Program-made: the position numbers and the translations under genes
In this document: positions 26,213 through 40,190 of the stretch, in pieces
Layout: the number at the start of each line of letters is the position of its first letter
Numbering within the stretch: the stretch's first letter is position 1
NCBI GenBank assembly: GCA_964023275.1
Contig: OZ029916.1
Coordinates: forward strand, 22,910,453 to 22,974,452
Length of the DNA stretch: 64,000 nt
Direction of reading: 5' to 3'
DNA from: Norana najaformis
Lineage: Eukaryota; Annelida; Clitellata; Crassiclitellata; Hormogastridae
The notes under the pieces: model-generated
What the model saw: only the letters and a program-made list of their open reading frames with translations
The model's database searches: none
What the model was told of the DNA's origin: nothing

Positions 26213-27393
26213 TCTTCATTGTGTATTATATAAGCTATACAATTTATGCAGCCTATTATGCCACCCTGATACATGATAATTGAATATTTGAACTGTAAAA
26301 ATAGTTGGACGAGGAGTGAAAATTCAGAGGAGATCGTATTAGAGGCAATCATATAGGAAATAACGATTCTCACCTGAGGAGAGAAAACAAGCGCCAATCA
26401 CATGAGTGCTGATTATTTCGCCTGGCAGGTGGCGCCTCATACAATAGACGCGAACAGACGAAGTGCTGGAGCAACTCGAATATTCTCTCAAAGTATTATA
26501 GAGAAACGTCTATACATATGAGATACAGGTAAGCCAATACTAAAGGCCTATATACTATGCAAATTGTGCCGGCAATAACAGAGTGCGATCGATGGCGATT
26601 GATCTGCGTCGGAAGACAGACGTCGAGTCGCCGTTTCAACTAAACGCTGGCAAATAAGCACTTCTGCCCTGGACGTCACGACCAGTAATTTCCAGCGATG
26701 CGTGCTCTGTATCTGAGCGCATGCACGGGCGGCCGAGCGACTGGGCAAGACAAAGAGGCAGTCAAAACGGCGGCTAATGGACGAGAGACAGCTGGCAGTT
26801 GGAGGGCTCGACCCCGGACGTAAGATTGGAAACAGCCGTTTGCATCGGTTAACGCCGCTAGTCCCGTCCTTCGGTGATCGATATATGGAAACGGAGATCG
26901 TAAATAAAGAAAACGTCGTGACGCTACAGCCATAGGCTAAAGGCCTACACGCAGATCTCTCTTTCGTCCGACAGGCCTACAATACTTAAGCTCTGACAGC
27001 TCAATCGCTTGAAGCCTATGCACCAGCGCACGCAATCCGAGCGCCTGTAATGGTTTGACTTGCAAGCAGGGAAGCAGATGCAATATGAGGCAAAGGAGGA
27101 GCCGGAGCAAAAGAAGGAGCAAGAGGAGAAGGAAGAGGAAGCGATGAATTAAGGCATGCAGGCTCCTTGGGATTAGACGCATGCGCTGTGCGTATTCAGA
27201 TGGCGCATGCGCATCTGTAGGTGGGCTGTGGCTTGGCAGCAAGCACTGCTTCTACTCGCCTAACGACGATGAGATGCACATGTGCGTCCTGCTGCAGCAG
27301 CTGCTGCAGCTAAGCAGCGCAGAATGAATACGACAGGCTCCGTCGTCGTGGAATGGGAGCTACTGTGTCAACCTACCAATGTGGAAAGTGCTC

Positions 27394-27465
27394 TCTGGCT
27401 CTCTCTCTCTCCTCTCTCTCTCTCGCTCTCTCGCGCTCTCTCTCTCTCTCTCTTTCTGGCTCACA
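27394..27465 (+). repeat. (CT)n microsatellite
   Basis: About 70 bp of CT with a few G and TT interruptions. The ORFs across it in several frames are artefacts. Confidence 0.9.
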
Positions 27466-27719
27466 CGCTCTCTCTGCTGTTATTTCTTGTTCGGTTGTCA
27501 TATTTCTGTTTTGCTGGCTTTCTCTGTTCGTCTGTTCGTCCTGATATCCTTTTCTCTAAATTTGACTCTGTAAACCCATTTTCTAAAGCAGTCGCTGACA
27601 TCAACGTTTAAGCCAAGAGAGAAAGTGTTAAGAAAGCTAAACTGTCGCAATAAAAATCTTCCTTTAAGTTTATATGCGTGTATGTATGTATTTATGTGTG
27701 TATATGTCTGTAGCACAGT

Positions 27720-27782
27720 AGTACAATACTACTAATACTACTATTACTACCACCACTCCCACTACCACTACTACTACTACCA

Positions 27783-27842
<60 letters not shown>

Positions 27843-27868
27843 ATAATAATAATAATAATAATAATAGA
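27720..27868 (+). repeat. (TAC)n followed by (TAA)n
   Basis: A compound trinucleotide array: TAC/CAC units, then a pure (CTA)n run, then (ATA)n. Confidence 0.92.
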
Positions 27869-28273
27869 CTCCTTTAAAAATAAATCTATTATTACATAAC
27901 ATTTGCCCCTTTGGCGCATCGAAGTTTGCGCCTTATCTTCAAAACCAGGCGCTGTCATCTGCCTTTGCCCCTTGAAAGTTCCAGTGTTACCCTTGCTATT
28001 TCGTTCTTACCCCTCCCCGGCGCTTCATAAAATGATAATTATTACAGTAGGCATTTTACTGAGGCAATAGATGCCTAGCACAACGTCTTCTTCAAGGAGC
28101 CCTTAATCAAACTTACCTGCAGACCTTCGTCGGGAGCTTCTCTCCCCCTCCCCTCCCTCTTCCGCAAGCGCTTGAAGACCGTATTATTCCTCAGTTCAGG
28201 GACGTTGTGCCAGTAGCCCCTCTAATGAGGCTACATTGAAGCGGCGCTTTACAACTTTCTGATTACAATTACA

Positions 28274-28370
28274 GTTGGCTTCGCGGTAGTCTAGGAGTTA
28301 GCTTCCTAGGCTTTCAAACTTCAGAGCCTGCTCAGAGGTTCAAATCCCTGCCAGGAATGAGAGATGTTTC
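28274..28370 (+). repeat. tRNA-like SINE head
   Basis: GGTAGTCTAGGAGTTAGC resembles a polymerase III A box and GGTTCAAATCC is a perfect B box, spaced as in a tRNA. The ends do not pair into an acceptor stem, so this is a SINE head, not a tRNA gene. No second copy was found in the window. Confidence 0.5.
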
Positions 28371-29408
28371 GAGATTTTTGCTTCAATTGCATCGCATAGC
28401 GAACGCAGCTATACAAGGAGTACATTGACCGTAGGCTTTGGTGGGAAGATCAGAGGGCGAGGGAAAAGACTTTAGATACAAGACTGGTAACCCGCCCTCA
28501 TAATATGCACTCCATACCTAAAGCTGCCTATCGGGCTTAGAGCAAGGGACGGCTCTTCTCTTCCTTCTCTTCTTGTCATGAGTCGCAGACGTTTTGAGAG
28601 AACCGCCTCAAAGCGTGGTTGCTGTCGACTGCTGCTGGCATCTAGCGAGTTACTAAAAGAGACTCTGATCCTGAAACTGAAAGAAACTGTTTGAAAGTCA
28701 GGTTTCTGTAAAGCACCTAACAATCTACGAAGAAGAATTATACAGCCACGCTGCACTGTCAGAAAATGTTATTTTAGACACATAACTTTGTTTGTTATAT
28801 CTTCATAGAAACGTTGAAAATGACTGGCTGTTGTGTTGTGCGGGGTGGATATGTTGCAGCAAGCGGACCGGAATCATGTTTAGCTGATGTTTGAAACGTT
28901 TCATATTTGATGTTTTTGGAAGGGGTTAGGAGTGGGGCTTTAAAATACAGAAATATTGAGTGTACTGTAAGAATTTGAGGATTTGGAAGATTTTGGGAAT
29001 GCGACTGATGACCTAACTTCTTGGCGAGTTTCTTCGTCCCTTAAAGAGCACATAATTCTGTGAACTCATATACTGTATGGTCAGATGAATTAAAACGCTC
29101 GATGAGCTCGAAATGATGCGCGAGAGCGAGGCACCCGCAAATCCCCACGGGTATACCGGAGTGTTTCGCAACTGACAAGCCCGATTGACTCAATACTGGA
29201 ACATACAGCTATCTGAGGTCTGCTGGGGCAGTGCAGACGAGGACGAATCATTCCAACAGGAGTATCTTGAAACACTTCTGTTTATACAGAGGAAACCGAT
29301 GCAATGTTTCGCTTAATCTGGTATGTGGAAGTATTTCGGCGTGTGTGTGCAAATATGTGTGGAGGACAGAAGCATGCAGGAGTGGGAGGGTAGAAAGGGA
29401 TAACGTAT
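28371..29408. other. Intergenic, nothing recognised
   Basis: A splice-donor-like CAG/GTAAGT pattern on the minus strand near 28.12 kb has no supporting coding frame. No other feature was found. Confidence 0.35.
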
Positions 29409-29576
29409 GATATGTTATAGGCGAAGAGATAAGTTGAGGTAACTTAAGGAGAGGTATAAGACAGGATATGTTATAGGAGAAGAGATAAGTTGAGGTAACT
29501 TAAGAAAAGGTAAGAGGTAGGATATATTATAGGCGAGGAGATAAGTTGAGGTAACGTAAGGTAAGTAATGAAGAAT
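29409..29576 (+). repeat. 56-bp tandem repeat, 3 copies
   Basis: Copies begin GATATG/GATATA at 29409, 29465 and 29521, exactly 56 bp apart, each with GAGATAAGTTGAGGTAAC. The first two are closer to each other than to the third. Confidence 0.92.
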
Positions 29577-29799
29577 TTTATATGAACTCGTCCGCTTTAT
29601 TCGTTCACAAATAGACTGTTGAGTTTTTGGCTGAACGAAGGCATGAAAAAACATCATGCAACAATCAAACAATTTCTCGTTACCGGTTGCATGGTTAGAA
29701 AAAAATTCACATGTGTACATTCCATAGTAATTAAAGAGTAAAGCTCCCGTGTTTCGTAATGGAACATAGTGAAGTTGCTCATTTCCCACTCTCTGGCCA

Positions 29800-29960
29800 A
29801 CCGTTAGCTGGCTTTAGCAGGTCCTGCTATGAGGCCAGTGCATCACGGTGCTTACCGTTTACTTCCCAACTCACGCCAATACCAAATTGTAGGCCTTCCA
29901 TACTGCTTGATGACATAGGCACACATGCGCAAACAACTTGCGCTCAGCGCGACCATTCGA
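29800..29960 (-). repeat. tRNA-derived SINE-C, second copy
   Basis: Plus-strand reading TTTACTTCCCAACTCACGCC, AATACCAAATTGTAGG, CTTGATGACATAGGCACACA and TGCGCAAACAACTTG parallels the copy at 7.9-8.1 kb. The tRNA head is lost where the 41-bp tandem repeat begins. Confidence 0.65.
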
Positions 29961-29972
29961 TTAGACCCAGGG

Positions 29973-30115
29973 CGCTAACCGAACAGACCCTAGAATAGCT
30001 ATAAAACATTTAAACGCTAACCGAATAGACCATAGAATAACCATATTTTTAACGCTAACCAAATACACCACAGAATAAACCACAGAACATTTTAACGCTA
30101 ACCGAATGCGTCACA
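29973..30115 (+). repeat. About 41-bp degenerate tandem repeat, 4 copies
   Basis: CGCTAACC(G/A)AAYA starts at 29973, 30015, 30053 and 30096, with spacings of 42, 38 and 43 bp. It begins at the truncated end of SINE-C, so the unit may derive from it. Confidence 0.75.
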
Positions 30116-30753
30116 CACAAACACACATTCCACACTTAATCATAACTGGGGTGAAAGATCCATGCATTGAACAGCAAATTTGTGAGAAGGTTACATGTCA
30201 GATTGCAAACTACCTTATCTGCTTAGTATTTGAGTCCGTTTTTGCTTGTAAGTAACTGCTTCTATGAACAGTCAGCAGACTTCATCGGTCCACTGCCAAT
30301 ACGTGTCGAGCTTATGGTAGTTAGTCTATCCTTTGAACATCGTTGAATAATTATGGGGAGATAAACTTTATGCTGTTGTTGTTAAGGGTGTTGTTTCAAC
30401 AGTTGTTGATTAGGAATCCTGTAAGAAAAGAAGGCCATTTTGTTGCAGTTGAGTTACTCATTATAAGAATGAATACGCTGGAGTAGTGGTCTCGTTCTTA
30501 CAAAAGACAACTGGAAATCGACTGTCAAGCAACGAATGAGTAGAAGATGCGATCAAAGCGAAGTAATTATTACCGATGCTTCCACTGAAAGACGCAAGAC
30601 GCAGAGGTAAAGAACCGCAAAGACTACGATACATAACGATTGAAAACTAAATCAACAAGTAAACGACGAAAAGATGGAGTCACATATAGCCTGCAGAGAT
30701 ACATGGAATAGATCAGAAAGATAGAGAGACAGACGGACGGACAGAAGAACAAG

Positions 30754-30829
<76 letters not shown>

Positions 30830-30845
30830 TAGATAGATAGATAGA
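30754..30845 (+). repeat. Compound GATA-GACA-GATA array
   Basis: Pure GATA, then GACA with one AACA, then GATA again over 90 bp. Confidence 0.95.
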
Positions 30846-31849
30846 GGGGTAGAGAGGCAGCCATGATGAGAAAAGAATGTAGGAGTAGGCGCAGAAAGCG
30901 GCAGACCTCAACAACTTTCTCTCACCGCATCAGCGTCAATATATTGTAACTACAAGCGGAGAGCGGATCGCAGTCTGTTGATAGCATTGCCAAACGAACT
31001 CTGAATGAGAAGCAAATAAATCAGAGTTATCTAGTGGTCGTTTATTTGCAAATGTGAACCGAATCCTGTTTTAACACGACGCTCGTGTGGTTCGCAGAAC
31101 AACCTGTTTTGCAAATTTTGGTCGTCTGTTGTCTGTTTCAATTGCTGAAGCTATACGTCGATGGATGCACCGAAGGATATTTCCAGAAGCTAATTTCAGA
31201 TTTGAGTTGCGCTGAAGTCATAATATGACCGTTCAGATGTACATGTAAGCCAGCGGTAGGCCTAGATTTTCGCTTCAGATAGAATAGGCCTATGGATATG
31301 TTTCACATATCAAGGGACAAAGATAGATTAAAGTAACAGGTTATTTACACTCATTCGTTTAAGATATAAACTTTTCATGAAATATGATCCCCGTGTTGAA
31401 AGGTCATAGGGATGAACTGCAAACACTAGCGCACCAAACCAGTAATAACACATCTGTTAAAATAATAGTGATGCAGTGGACTATTTAAAGCAAATTTCTA
31501 AAAGCAATAGGCCTAATGAGAACTATGATAACTGCTCAATTTAACAACGATTGCATTCACAGTCTATTGTGCCTCGTGAATTCACAATAGTTGCGTCATT
31601 CTTTGGCTGCAGACACTTCCCAGAATCTTAGTTTAGAACAGATGGAATATTCTAGTTCATTTCTCTGGAAAAGACTCCAGAGACAGCCGAAAAAGGTCAA
31701 GTTGTTTTGCTTATCTGTCGCAGTTTTGTTTAAATAACTGAAAGTACGCTCAAGCGAGGACAGGACGCTGCACAAATTGATAAACAGGCAGAGAACAAGA
31801 GAGGGGCGAGCTTTGGAGGAAGCGATGCATAGAATGTGGACAGAAAGAG

Positions 31850-31851
31850 AT

Positions 31852-31888
<37 letters not shown>
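31850..31888 (+). repeat. (GACA)n microsatellite
   Basis: About nine GACA units. Confidence 0.93.
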
Positions 31889-34128
<2,240 letters not shown>

Positions 34129-34199
34129 GCTATGATCGCCGTCCCTGTCTCGCGTCAGCCAGGTTGGCGATCGTTGCGCTCTGCTGCTCGTGGAGACAT

Positions 34200-34325
34200 G
34201 CGGGTGCTACGCTTTCCTCTTCCTCTTGAAACAGTCTTCCGTTACAGTTACGTACCATTGCATTTTACTCTGTGCAGGATATATTTTAAAAAATGTTTTA
34301 AAACGTATTTGTTTAAAACAGTAAG
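34200..34325 (+). repeat. Possible LINE ORF2 C-terminal remnant
   Basis: A plus-strand frame ends FKKCFKTYLFKT, similar to the FKS.LKTYLF end of CR1/L2 ORF2 proteins. Nothing upstream confirms it, so this is a weak call. Confidence 0.25.
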
Positions 34326-34389
34326 ATAGACATGTGTGCACTGCTTTTGACAGGTACTTAAATGGTACTATATTAGTTGTCATGGTACA

Positions 34390-34532
34390 TGCATGCATAC
34401 ATAATACATGCATGCATACATAAATAAATACATACATACATGCACTCATACATAAATACATACATACATACATACAAGCATGCATGCACACATAAATAAA
34501 AACTACATACATACATACATACATACATACAG
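34390..34532 (+). repeat. (CATA)n degenerate microsatellite
   Basis: CATACATA runs with CATG and AATA interruptions over about 140 bp. Confidence 0.9.
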
Positions 34533-35029
34533 AAATGAGGGAGCCTGAGAGAAGGAGGATTAGCTGGATCTGTTCCGTTTAGAAATGCACCCGGAAGCAG
34601 AAGCTCATCGAGGGGAATAATTTAGGGCGATTTCTTTGACGCCAATGCCGCTGATTTATGACGGCGCTTTTTGTCATCTGTTTGGCAAGGGCTAATCGCA
34701 TCGGATAAGGCAAGATTCATGGCTGGGCAGATTATAGTATGTGTCGAGTATAACTTGGTAGTTGAAGTCAGGCTTGCGCTGGAGTTATCTTTTCGTTAAT
34801 TTTAAGTATGCTGCTATATCTGCTGATGAATCTTACCCCACCTAAGGCGGTTTCCCATTTGCCTCTCATCATTTGGTTTTTGCTTCTCATTAGCGAGTTC
34901 CCATTTCGTTCGAGGAAAAGCTGGCAAATTACTCCGGGGGTAGGTCTGGCTGAGAGTCGTTAATGACTGGACGTTAGAAGTATGAATAAGGGCAACAGCT
35001 TGAATGGTTTGAATGTAAGGATAGAACTC

Positions 35030-35520
35030 GTGGATACATGATGAATGGGATGGATGGGGTAGTGTGTTGGTGGTGGATGGATAAGTATCAATGAGTACAG
35101 ATAGATGGATGAATGGATGAATTGTTGCGTGGTTTGGTAGAGGTTGTTGCTGGGGGGGTTTAATGGGTGAAAGGATGGATGGATGTTTGAGTGGTTGCAT
35201 GGGTGGATGTATTTGTGCTTGAATCGTTGGGTGCTGAATTACTGGATGGACGTGGGGTGGATGGATGGATAGATTGGATGATTTGACAGACGGATAGATG
35301 GACAGATGGATAATAGATTGATGGATGAAACAATTTACCTGCAGACGAATGGATCAAATTATGAGGTTTGACGGAATGTAAGATAAATTGATGAATCACT
35401 GAAAAATTGGACGGAGTGGATAGATGAAGCTCTCTAATCGAAGCAGGAAAGAGCGAATGGCCGGGTCATCTACACGGATAGATGATCGATGGATAGAATC
35501 GAGAGATGGGTGTTTGCAAA
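35030..35520 (+). repeat. Degenerate GGAT/GATG simple sequence
   Basis: GGATGGATG, GATAGATGG and related motifs over about 490 bp with no fixed period. The opposite-strand open frames are artefacts of it. Confidence 0.7.
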
Positions 35521-35603
35521 TTATTTCCTATAAGTCCACTTCACTGGCCAACGACTTCCTGAATAGCTAGGAGACCGAACAGTGCTTTTATTATTTAGCA
35601 ACG

Positions 35604-35617
35604 GTTGCCATGGTTAC
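35604..35617. promoter_or_regulatory. RFX X-box-like site
   Basis: GTTGCCATGGTTAC against GTNRCC-NN-RGYAAC has one mismatch (T for A in the second half). It is preceded by AGCAAC, a further half-site. No gene is established next to it; an orphan exon-like segment lies 0.85 kb downstream. Confidence 0.3.
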
Positions 35618-36104
35618 GCAAAGGCGTCATTTTCGTCAAATCGGTCCACGCAGCAGACAATGAGTCTGCTTAAATATTGATATGAGATGAGCGTTGGACT
35701 CGGAGCGTGTTCAGGCACTGTATCCGAAATTAGTAAATGTGCATCTCGATCGTTATTTTGTTCCTCTGGGAAGCCATACCTGTCACAGAGCCTTCATGCA
35801 AAACACCATCGACGTCCAACGGAGAGGGTATATTGAACGCAATAAAAGTTTTTCATGCCTTTAACTATCGCTTTAACACTCCACCAAACCCATTTCATAT
35901 TTTCTGCCGTTACTTAAGTGTTGAAGGCTGTTATCCGAGGCATAACGTCAAGCCTAAGCACAACAATATATTATCAGAATCTTATTCTTGGCCCTATTAT
36001 AACGCTAAACCCTTGATGATAATTAACAGCGAAACTAAGCAGCTTAAAGATAACCTTAACCTGTAGCAAAACGTAACACTAAACCAACATAACCACGAAG
36101 GTAA

Positions 36105-36216
36105 GCATATAACATTAACCCCACATAACCAAAAAATTACACAGCCAGGGTTGAATGATTAATTCAACTCTGGCTGTGTTTACTTTCTATAGTTATGTGG
36201 GGTTAATGTTGTATGC
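36105..36216. mobile_element. 112-bp foldback (MITE-like)
   Basis: Outer arms 36105-36129 and 36192-36216 pair at 24 of 25 positions. Inner arms 36139-36156 and 36162-36179 pair at 17 of 18. Together they could form a single long hairpin with one internal bulge and a 5-base loop. No clear target duplication. Only this copy was seen in the window. Confidence 0.75.
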
Positions 36217-36454
36217 AATGTTATATAGATAATGTTATTTGACCATGCAAAGTATACACGGGGGTCCTATCTTACTGCGCATGGAATGGATGTGATGCCG
36301 TGAAGACATGCTATAACCAGACTGTAGGCCAGTGGGTCTGTGCGGTATACTGTGTTGCTGAAGTCAGTCAAGTGTATACAACAGATAACTTTAATGCTGT
36401 GCATGTTGAGGGAATGTAAATCTGTTTCATTTTCTTGTTATATTGAAAGCATAG

Positions 36455-36579
36455 GTCTTCTACTATGGCAGACTATGCGCAGCGGCGAAATCGACTTTTA
36501 GCCAGAGGAACCAGCAACTGCATGAAAACCTAGGGGGTCTTGGACAGGAAGCGTCGAAGGCACGAAGTACCTACAACAA
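36455..36579 (+). CDS. Orphan exon-like segment, unrecognised
   Basis: 125 bp bordered by an AG acceptor (GAAAGCATAG) and a consensus donor (CAA|GTGAGT). One frame is open: VFYYGRLCAAAKSTFS, then QRNQQLHENLGGLGQE and ASKARSTYN, with a helix-like charged pattern and no repeats. No neighbouring exon or protein family was recognised. An alternative frame with an ATG stops after 22 codons. Confidence 0.28.
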
Positions 36580-37054
36580 GTGAGTCTGGGGAGCGTTGTA
36601 CGGTCACCCAGCAAGGTCCTGGGCGAAACCCCAGAAGCCCGCGGATTTTGAAGCATTTAGTATAAAAGTGTGCACAGTTTGGCCAGATGTCTGTGTTTTT
36701 TTTGTAACATATATAGTCAACAAATCAGTCTGGAAAACAAGTATTTATTGTATGGTACTCTTTAACTATCGACGGAGCAAAATCAAGAGTCATCGATCGG
36801 AGAAAAGGTACACATATGAATCTCATCGGATCTAAACAAATCCAAAGAGTGTTGGTCTTAGCCCCACTACCCCCTCCGCTCCCGATTGGTACATAGATTA
36901 ACTGGTGTTTTGACTAATTGCTAAAGGTGATTTAGTTGTGCTGTGAACATTAAATATTTCAGTATAGCCGAAAGAGCTAGTTTTCTGCAAATCCAATTAC
37001 TGGTATGTTCTGTTTCTACGGTATCGCCAAAATATTCATAAGGCAGAGTGTCGG

Positions 37055-37073
37055 GACGGTGCAAAGCACCGTC
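37055..37073. other. Perfect 8-bp stem hairpin
   Basis: GACGGTGC-AAA-GCACCGTC. It is not the histone 3' stem-loop, and no function can be assigned. Confidence 0.5.
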
Positions 37074-38437
37074 GGACGTCGTCACAGGCAAGACGATGGG
37101 CCACTTGATCACTTAATTAAGCGACATCGTTACTGGCGAGTAATTGCCTGTCAGACGGATTCGATTTTGTCCTCCTGCGTTCGTTGGCTGCTGGCTGCGA
37201 CGATTTCTGGGCCGACGTGACTCGGCTGAGTGACAATCGGATGGTAACGGTTCCCTTGGGAACCAACCGGAGGACTCCAACTTCAGACGAATACTGTCGA
37301 TGGCGTTGTACGCTCTTCGCGTAATTCCCTCGAAAGGAAGCTTCCACAGCTGAAATCGAGTCCGGCTTTAGAGGATTATTCGATCGAGGATTTTCCCATA
37401 AGGTAGATGCGGAGTAATTCGGATGTGTCTGGTTCCATCTTGCCTGCGTTATATCTTTCCTTTCTTCCTTTTTTACCCACTCATCATTTACTGATTTCAT
37501 TAATCAACTCAACAGATGCATGAAATAATGAAACTGATACTTGGGAATTAAAATACCCTCTCAATTTTGACGAATAAAGTCTACCTACAATGCCAGTAAT
37601 CTCTTCCTCCGTTCGTTAGTCTGTGTCTGTGCCTGTGTATTTGTCTGTTTATCTGTCTTCCTGTCTGTTCCTTTATTTCTTTCTATTTATTCAATAGGAA
37701 CACTAGTGTTTAATTTTCTTCATTTGCTCGACCGCTATTTTAACTGTGTATAAGTCTAAACATTACAAATCAAGAGACTTAATTCAATCCTTCTGGTTAA
37801 TGTGTTTCTTTCATCTTGCCAATTAACAAATCTTTCAAACTGCCATCAGAACACCGCGAAGTGTAACTATTACTTTTGGTGAAAAGGAGTATGAATAAAC
37901 TTATATTAATTAACACACACGGCTGAAAAGTATTAATTACTCGTGATAATTTTTGGGGATTTTGTGAGTATCAGGGAGTTTGCGTTAATATACAGCTCAG
38001 AAGTAGACACTAATGCTTAAAACTGTTACTAAGGCAAATAAATTATAAAATAAATAAATCTGCGAACATTAAGAACAAACGCCATCGTTAAAGAAAGTTG
38101 TCAGTCTTGAACGCCTAAAGCTAAAGAAAAAGCGCCGTTGATGACTCACTACCTAGTACTGGATGGCTCACACATTGTGACCGAACCAGAGACAATCGAC
38201 CTCATCGAGTTTCACTTAATTAAGCACCGATTCCATTCACTTGACGTTTGGATTTTGAATTAATGTGAGGTTCACAACAAAAAGTTCGGGCAGTGAATGC
38301 ATTTTGCATCGTTCGCGATACTCAACTGAAATTTCGTAAGTGTCAGACACACTTTTAATCCTTATTGTACACGTGATTTATATCCACGTCTAAGCATTTG
38401 TACACAACGCTCCACAATTGTAAGGCTTCTAAACACA
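37074..38437. other. 3' flank of the GPCR gene, no gene supported
   Basis: A 127-codon minus-strand frame at 37117-37500 is open but has no recognisable domain and no splice or start support. TCTGTC-rich simple sequence lies at about 37.61-37.69 kb. Confidence 0.35.
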
Positions 38438-39675
38438 TCACTTCCAGTAGTGGATTGTACATGGGATTGAGGCGGAAAATGACTGCTGGCCAGCCAGAGT
38501 ATACGACTGCCTGCTGGAAGAAGTTGTCGTTGTTGTCGAAGACTTTGTGCGTGAACTAGTAACTTCGGAAAAATAGTCGGCGCTGGGACCGGCTCCGCCG
38601 TAACCAGGGAAAGGCAGAGTGGTCGTCGTCAGACAGCTGCAGAAGATGCGCGAGAAAGTCAGCCGGAACTTGGTGCTGAACGATGAGTAGAGGATGAAGT
38701 TGCACGCACCGTTGATCATGACGAGCAGATTGAATACGTTTCCCGTGATGCGCAACAGGAGCTTCTTCTCTTCAGTCAGCGACCCAGTCACGTCCAGGTA
38801 GGTCTTGTAGAGGTTCTGCAGCGACTGCGGAAGCTGACATGTGAGAAAGACGATGACGACGCTGATTAGCATCACGGTGATCTTCTGCTGGTCGCGACTG
38901 TGGTGGTCGCCGCCGGCGCTTGCGTTCGGCTTCTTGGCCATGCGCCGGCGATTCTTGGCGGCCAGCATCACCTGTCGAATGAGGAGGGTGTTGAAGATGA
39001 GCAGCAGCAGCAGCGGAACGAAGGTGAACAGCGCCTGAACAGCATATCTGTATCCGACGAAGAAGAGCGTCTGGCCGAATGCCGTGCTTTTGATGACGAC
39101 CTTTGTCGCATTTCTTTCCTGACTCAGGACCTCGAGTGCTTGCGATTCGAAAAACTCAGGGGCAGTGATGAGGGCGGTCGACAGACAGACGGCCCCGATG
39201 ATGTACTTGGCGCGGCGTGGGGTGCACCAGACCTTGCCCCTCATCGGATGACAGACCCCTATGTAACGCTCGACGGTGAATGTCAGAGTGATCCACACAC
39301 CAGTGTTACTGCAGGTGTCCGTCAGTGGGCGCAGTAGCAGGTGTCTATAGCGGAAGTAACCGTGGTCCATGTCGATGGATGTGTAGTGTGAGGCGCTCAT
39401 GACGAAGGCCAGGGCCAGGTAGAGGATGTCGTAGAGAGCCAGTGCAGTCAGGTAGTAGTTGGTCGACGACTTCATCCATCGCCTCGTTAAGACGGCGATG
39501 TTGATGGAGTTTCCAAGGAGACCGAACGCAACGACCGTCGGGTTTAGAATGTTCTGGACGACGAAGCGGGTCGTCGCCAGATGGCGTGTCAGCACTTCCA
39601 CCAACAGCTCACTTCCGCTGGTTGCTTCCGGTTCTTTTGTCGTCGCCCGATGACCACTGAAGTCGTAATCAACTG
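38438..39675 (-). CDS. Rhodopsin-class peptide GPCR (FMRFamide-receptor-like), main exon
   Basis: Plasma-membrane receptor with seven visible helices. Counting residue 1 at 39604: TM1 with GN (31-32), TM2 with D59, TM3 ending ERY (112-114) in place of DRY, TM5 P197, TM6 CQLP (256-259) in place of CWxP, TM7 ending NFILY (302-306) in place of NPxxY, then a Ser/Thr-rich tail to the TGA at 38438. NAT at 165-167 is a possible glycosylation site in loop 2. The ERY, ACNFILY and overall spacing resemble invertebrate FMRFamide/myosuppressin-type receptors; the ligand is an inference. No ATG precedes TM1. The frame stays open to a TAA at 39731-39733, and a good acceptor (TTTCTATCCAG) puts the exon start at 39675, so a first exon with the start codon must lie further right and was not found. 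Confidence 0.85.
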
Positions 39676-39909
39676 CTGGATAGAAATATCCACCGAAAAT
39701 GAAACATTCCGAACCTACTATGAGACTTATTTAAATAAAGCTATGCTTGTAACCTGACTTTCGCATGCATCTTTTCCAGATGAGTTGTATAATTTTTCAA
39801 GTAGTTAAAAAGTGCCCAGCGCCTATTTGGTGAACTCTCAGAAGCGGATGTTTCATAGTATTATTATTTCTGTGTTTATTAATATTGAAGCGCCGCTATC
39901 AAATGACAT
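39676..39909. other. GPCR upstream intron, nothing recognised
   Basis: Contains the pyrimidine tract before the GPCR exon and otherwise no feature. The missing first exon was not located here. Confidence 0.35.
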
Positions 39910-40190
39910 AGCATAAGTTTGCCCAAGGTTCCTGCATGTATAGTAACAGTCTAAGTGAGGTTCGAATCCGCTACCTCTGCGTTGCACGGCAAGCGTTCAA
40001 ACCAATCGGTTGATTGTTTAATTGATAAGCAACCTGCATTGAGGAAATGTGACTGAATCTCAAGACAACTGGTTCCTGTCCTAAGATGCTCTATAGTCTA
40101 AAAGTAAGTAAGTGATTGGCTTTTGGATCAGTCAGCTGAGAATAAACCCATAAAAATGGTCTGTCTCAGATCGACTACTTTATGTCAGTG
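39910..40190 (-). repeat. Possible degraded SINE-C relative
   Basis: TTTGCCCAAGGTTCC, a tRNA B-box-like GGTTCGAATCC at about 39960, AGTAAGTAAGTG and AATAAACCCATAAAAATGG recall the head and flanking tail of the SINE-C copy at 8.0-8.3 kb in the same order. Divergence is high. Confidence 0.35.

Noticed and set aside
28274..28360. Candidate tRNA gene
   Set aside because: A and B boxes are present but the ends do not form an acceptor stem; better explained as a SINE head.
29409..30115. CRISPR-like regular repeats
   Set aside because: Contiguous tandem repeats without unique spacers, in a eukaryotic sequence.
37055..37073. Histone-type 3' stem-loop
   Set aside because: A perfect hairpin, but its stem and loop do not match the histone consensus and no histone gene is nearby.
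37117..37500. 127-codon minus-strand frame
   Set aside because: Longest unassigned non-repeat frame, but no recognisable motif, no splice context and no family resemblance.
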